From NCBI RefSeq assembly GCF_026127265.1, contig NZ_WWFG01000001.1:2457501-2521500 (forward strand): DNA of 64,000 nucleotides, read 5' to 3'. Below are positions 62,634-64,000 of this stretch, piece after piece (position 1 is the stretch's first letter; the number at the start of each line of letters is the position of its first letter). The notes under the pieces were generated by a model. It searched no databases and was not told where the DNA came from. It saw only the letters and a list, made by a program, of their open reading frames with translations. The position numbers and the translations under genes were made by a program. Source of the DNA: Nostoc sp. KVJ3. Its GTDB lineage: Bacteria; Cyanobacteriota; Cyanobacteriia; Cyanobacteriales; Nostocaceae.

Positions 62634-64000
62634 TCATAAGAGCAATTGCCGCCTCACTTCTACCTCTGATAATTCTTCAACTTCCGCTAAAATCTCTGCC
62701 ATAGCATTATCTTCTGCTTGTGCAATTTGTTGATCAATCACTTTTTGAGATAGTTCAGCAATGGTCGGATTTTCAAACAGGTAACGCAAAGGAAAATCTA
62801 AAACAAAGGCTTCTCTTAATCGAGAAATTACTTGAGTAGCCAGTAAAGAATGTCCCCCCAACTCAAAGAAGTTATCGTGAATTCCAATTTGTTTTAATCG
62901 CAGAACTTCATTCCAAATCGTGGCTAATTCTTGTTCGGTAGGTGTAGAAGGAGCAATAAAATCAACCTCTGGAGTTCTTTGGGAAGTATCTGGGGCGGGT
63001 AAAGCCCGGCGATTAATCTTACCATTAGGTGTTAAAGGTAATGCTTCCAGAAATACAAAAGCGGCGGGAATCATGTAATCGGGCAGCTTTTTTTTAAGGA
63101 AGTTTCGCACAGTGCTAGGTGTTGGTTGATTGTCTTTAGTTACGAGATAAGCCACTAAATACTTGTTCCCAGGTTCATCTTCGCGCAGAATAACTACCGC
63201 TTGCTTTATGTCAGGATGTTGATTTAAAAATGCCTCAATTTCTGCTAGCTCAATGCGAAAACCGCGAATTTTTACTTGTGTATCAATTCGACCCATAAAT
63301 TCCAGATTACCATCAGGGAGACGGCGGACTAAATCTCCGGTTTTGTAAAGTGTATCTCCCTCAATAAAAGGATTAGGAATAAATTTTTCACGGGTTAATG
63401 TTGGTTGATTTAAGTAACCTCTAGCAACACTCGCCCCACCTATATAAAGTTGTCCAGGAACCCCAATGGTCACTCTGTGCAAATCTCCATCTAGTAAATA
63501 AACGTTTCTATCGCCTATGGGTTTTCCGATGGGAATTGAATGGACATTTTGAGCAAGTTGTTTAGGAATCGGGTAACAAGAGGTAAATACTGTACATTCC
63601 GAAGGGCCATAAGCGTGAATAATTTGGGTTTCTGGTAATAATTCTAAGGCGCGGCGAACATGACATACAGAAACGAACTCTCCCCCAAATAGCAGTTGTT
63701 TAATCCCTAATAATCCTTCTGGGATGGTGTCAATCATAAGATTGAAAAGGGCGGTAGTTAGAAACAGGATATTAATCCCCTGTTCTTGGATAATTTTGCT
63801 TAAGTTTTCAGGTGTGGGAATTTTATCTGGGTAAAGCACACAACGCCCACCATAAAGTAATGGCGGCCAAAGTTCTAGAGTGAATGCATCCCAGGAAATT
63901 GATGAATGTTGCAGCCAAATTTGCTCTGCATCAAGGTGAATGTAATCAACCCCAAACATAAAACCAATAATGCTGCGATGGGTGATTTCTGTTCCTTTTG
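62634..64000 (-). CDS. NRPS C-terminal part: adenylation and carrier domain (5' end outside window)
   Basis: The frame is open to base 64000 (reading KGTEITHRSIIGF into MFGVDY), so the gene starts upstream; the ATG at 63959 is internal. Visible: the second half of an A domain (HAYGPSECTV, TGDLVRRLPDGNLEFMGR, TPNGKINRRALP), then a PCP (NFFELGGHSLLATQV) and a Glu-rich tail (AMAEILAEVEELSEVEVRR) that may dock to the next subunit. Pocket residues by eye are D-A-L-F-L-G-A-V-F-K, of a hydrophobic, aliphatic kind. It lies 142 bases upstream of the dimodule gene in the direction of transcription. Confidence 0.93.
   Translation of the reverse strand, partial: KGTEITHRSIIGFMFGVDYIHLDAEQIWLQHSSISWDAFTLELWPPLLYGGRCVLYPDKIPTPENLSKIIQEQGINILFLTTALFNLMIDTIPEGLLGIKQLLFGGEFVSVCHVRRALELLPETQIIHAYGPSECTVFTSCYPIPKQLAQNVHSIPIGKPIGDRNVYLLDGDLHRVTIGVPGQLYIGGASVARGYLNQPTLTREKFIPNPFIEGDTLYKTGDLVRRLPDGNLEFMGRIDTQVKIRGFRIELAEIEAFLNQHPDIKQAVVILREDEPGNKYLVAYLVTKDNQPTPSTVRNFLKKKLPDYMIPAAFVFLEALPLTPNGKINRRALPAPDTSQRTPEVDFIAPSTPTEQELATIWNEVLRLKQIGIHDNFFELGGHSLLATQVISRLREAFVLDFPLRYLFENPTIAELSQKVIDQQIAQAEDNAMAEILAEVEELSEVEVRRQLLL

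Overview
The window looks like chromosome from a filamentous, probably heterocyst-forming cyanobacterium of the Nostoc/Anabaena group. This rests on the very frequent HIP1 octamer (GCGATCGC), many heptamer tandem repeats (STRR type), plastid-lineage genes (ycf35, ycf46), sulfolipid genes (sqdB, sqdX), a cyclase of the Anabaena CyaB type, and the gene order omp85-lpxC-fabZ-lpxA-lpxB, which I recall from Anabaena. Species cannot be read from the sequence alone.

Layout. 1-1.6 kb: end of an acyl-CoA synthetase gene and a small coiled-coil protein. 1.7-7.3 kb: a giant Ser/Thr kinase/ATPase/GAF/histidine kinase (minus strand). 7.3-8.1 kb: a decayed Calx-beta protein gene interrupted by a MITE at a TA site. 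8.2-9.4 kb: a sulfite-oxidase-family enzyme and tRNA-Ser(CGA). 9.7-17.5 kb: an accessory stretch, AT-rich in its two large genes, with a glycosyltransferase whose start looks frameshifted, an AAA ATPase, a DUF4337 membrane protein and a helicase-HNH fusion. 17.7-20.1 kb: a minus-strand set of RHH protein, ycf46 and ycf35. 20.4-21.9 kb: an FHA membrane protein and a lipoprotein. 22-25 kb: sqdB, a DUF4291 gene and sqdX. 25.2-28.2 kb: a GAF-GAF-PAS adenylate cyclase and a small conserved protein. 28.8-36.5 kb: purC, then the outer-membrane/lipid A genes. 36.6-39.1 kb: a DNA cytosine methyltransferase and a TauD-type dioxygenase. 39.2-47.1 kb: a Cache-type histidine kinase and a second giant kinase. 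47.8-48.8 kb: a CorA transporter whose ATG abuts a repeat element. 48.9-64 kb: a malonyl-CoA-synthetase-like gene facing a three-gene NRPS line that runs off the window.

The NRPS genes read from high to low coordinates: [..A-PCP] -> C-A-PCP-C-A(N-methyltransferase)-PCP -> docking-C-A-PCP-TE. This gives the last four residues of a peptide released by a thioesterase. The pocket residues suggest aliphatic - unassigned - N-methyl-Asn-like - aromatic, all inferred by eye.

No CRISPR array, transposase, integrase or rRNA gene was seen. The best candidates for something undescribed are the NRPS product, the accessory stretch with the AAA ATPase and helicase-HNH protein, and the repeat elements that have entered coding sequences.
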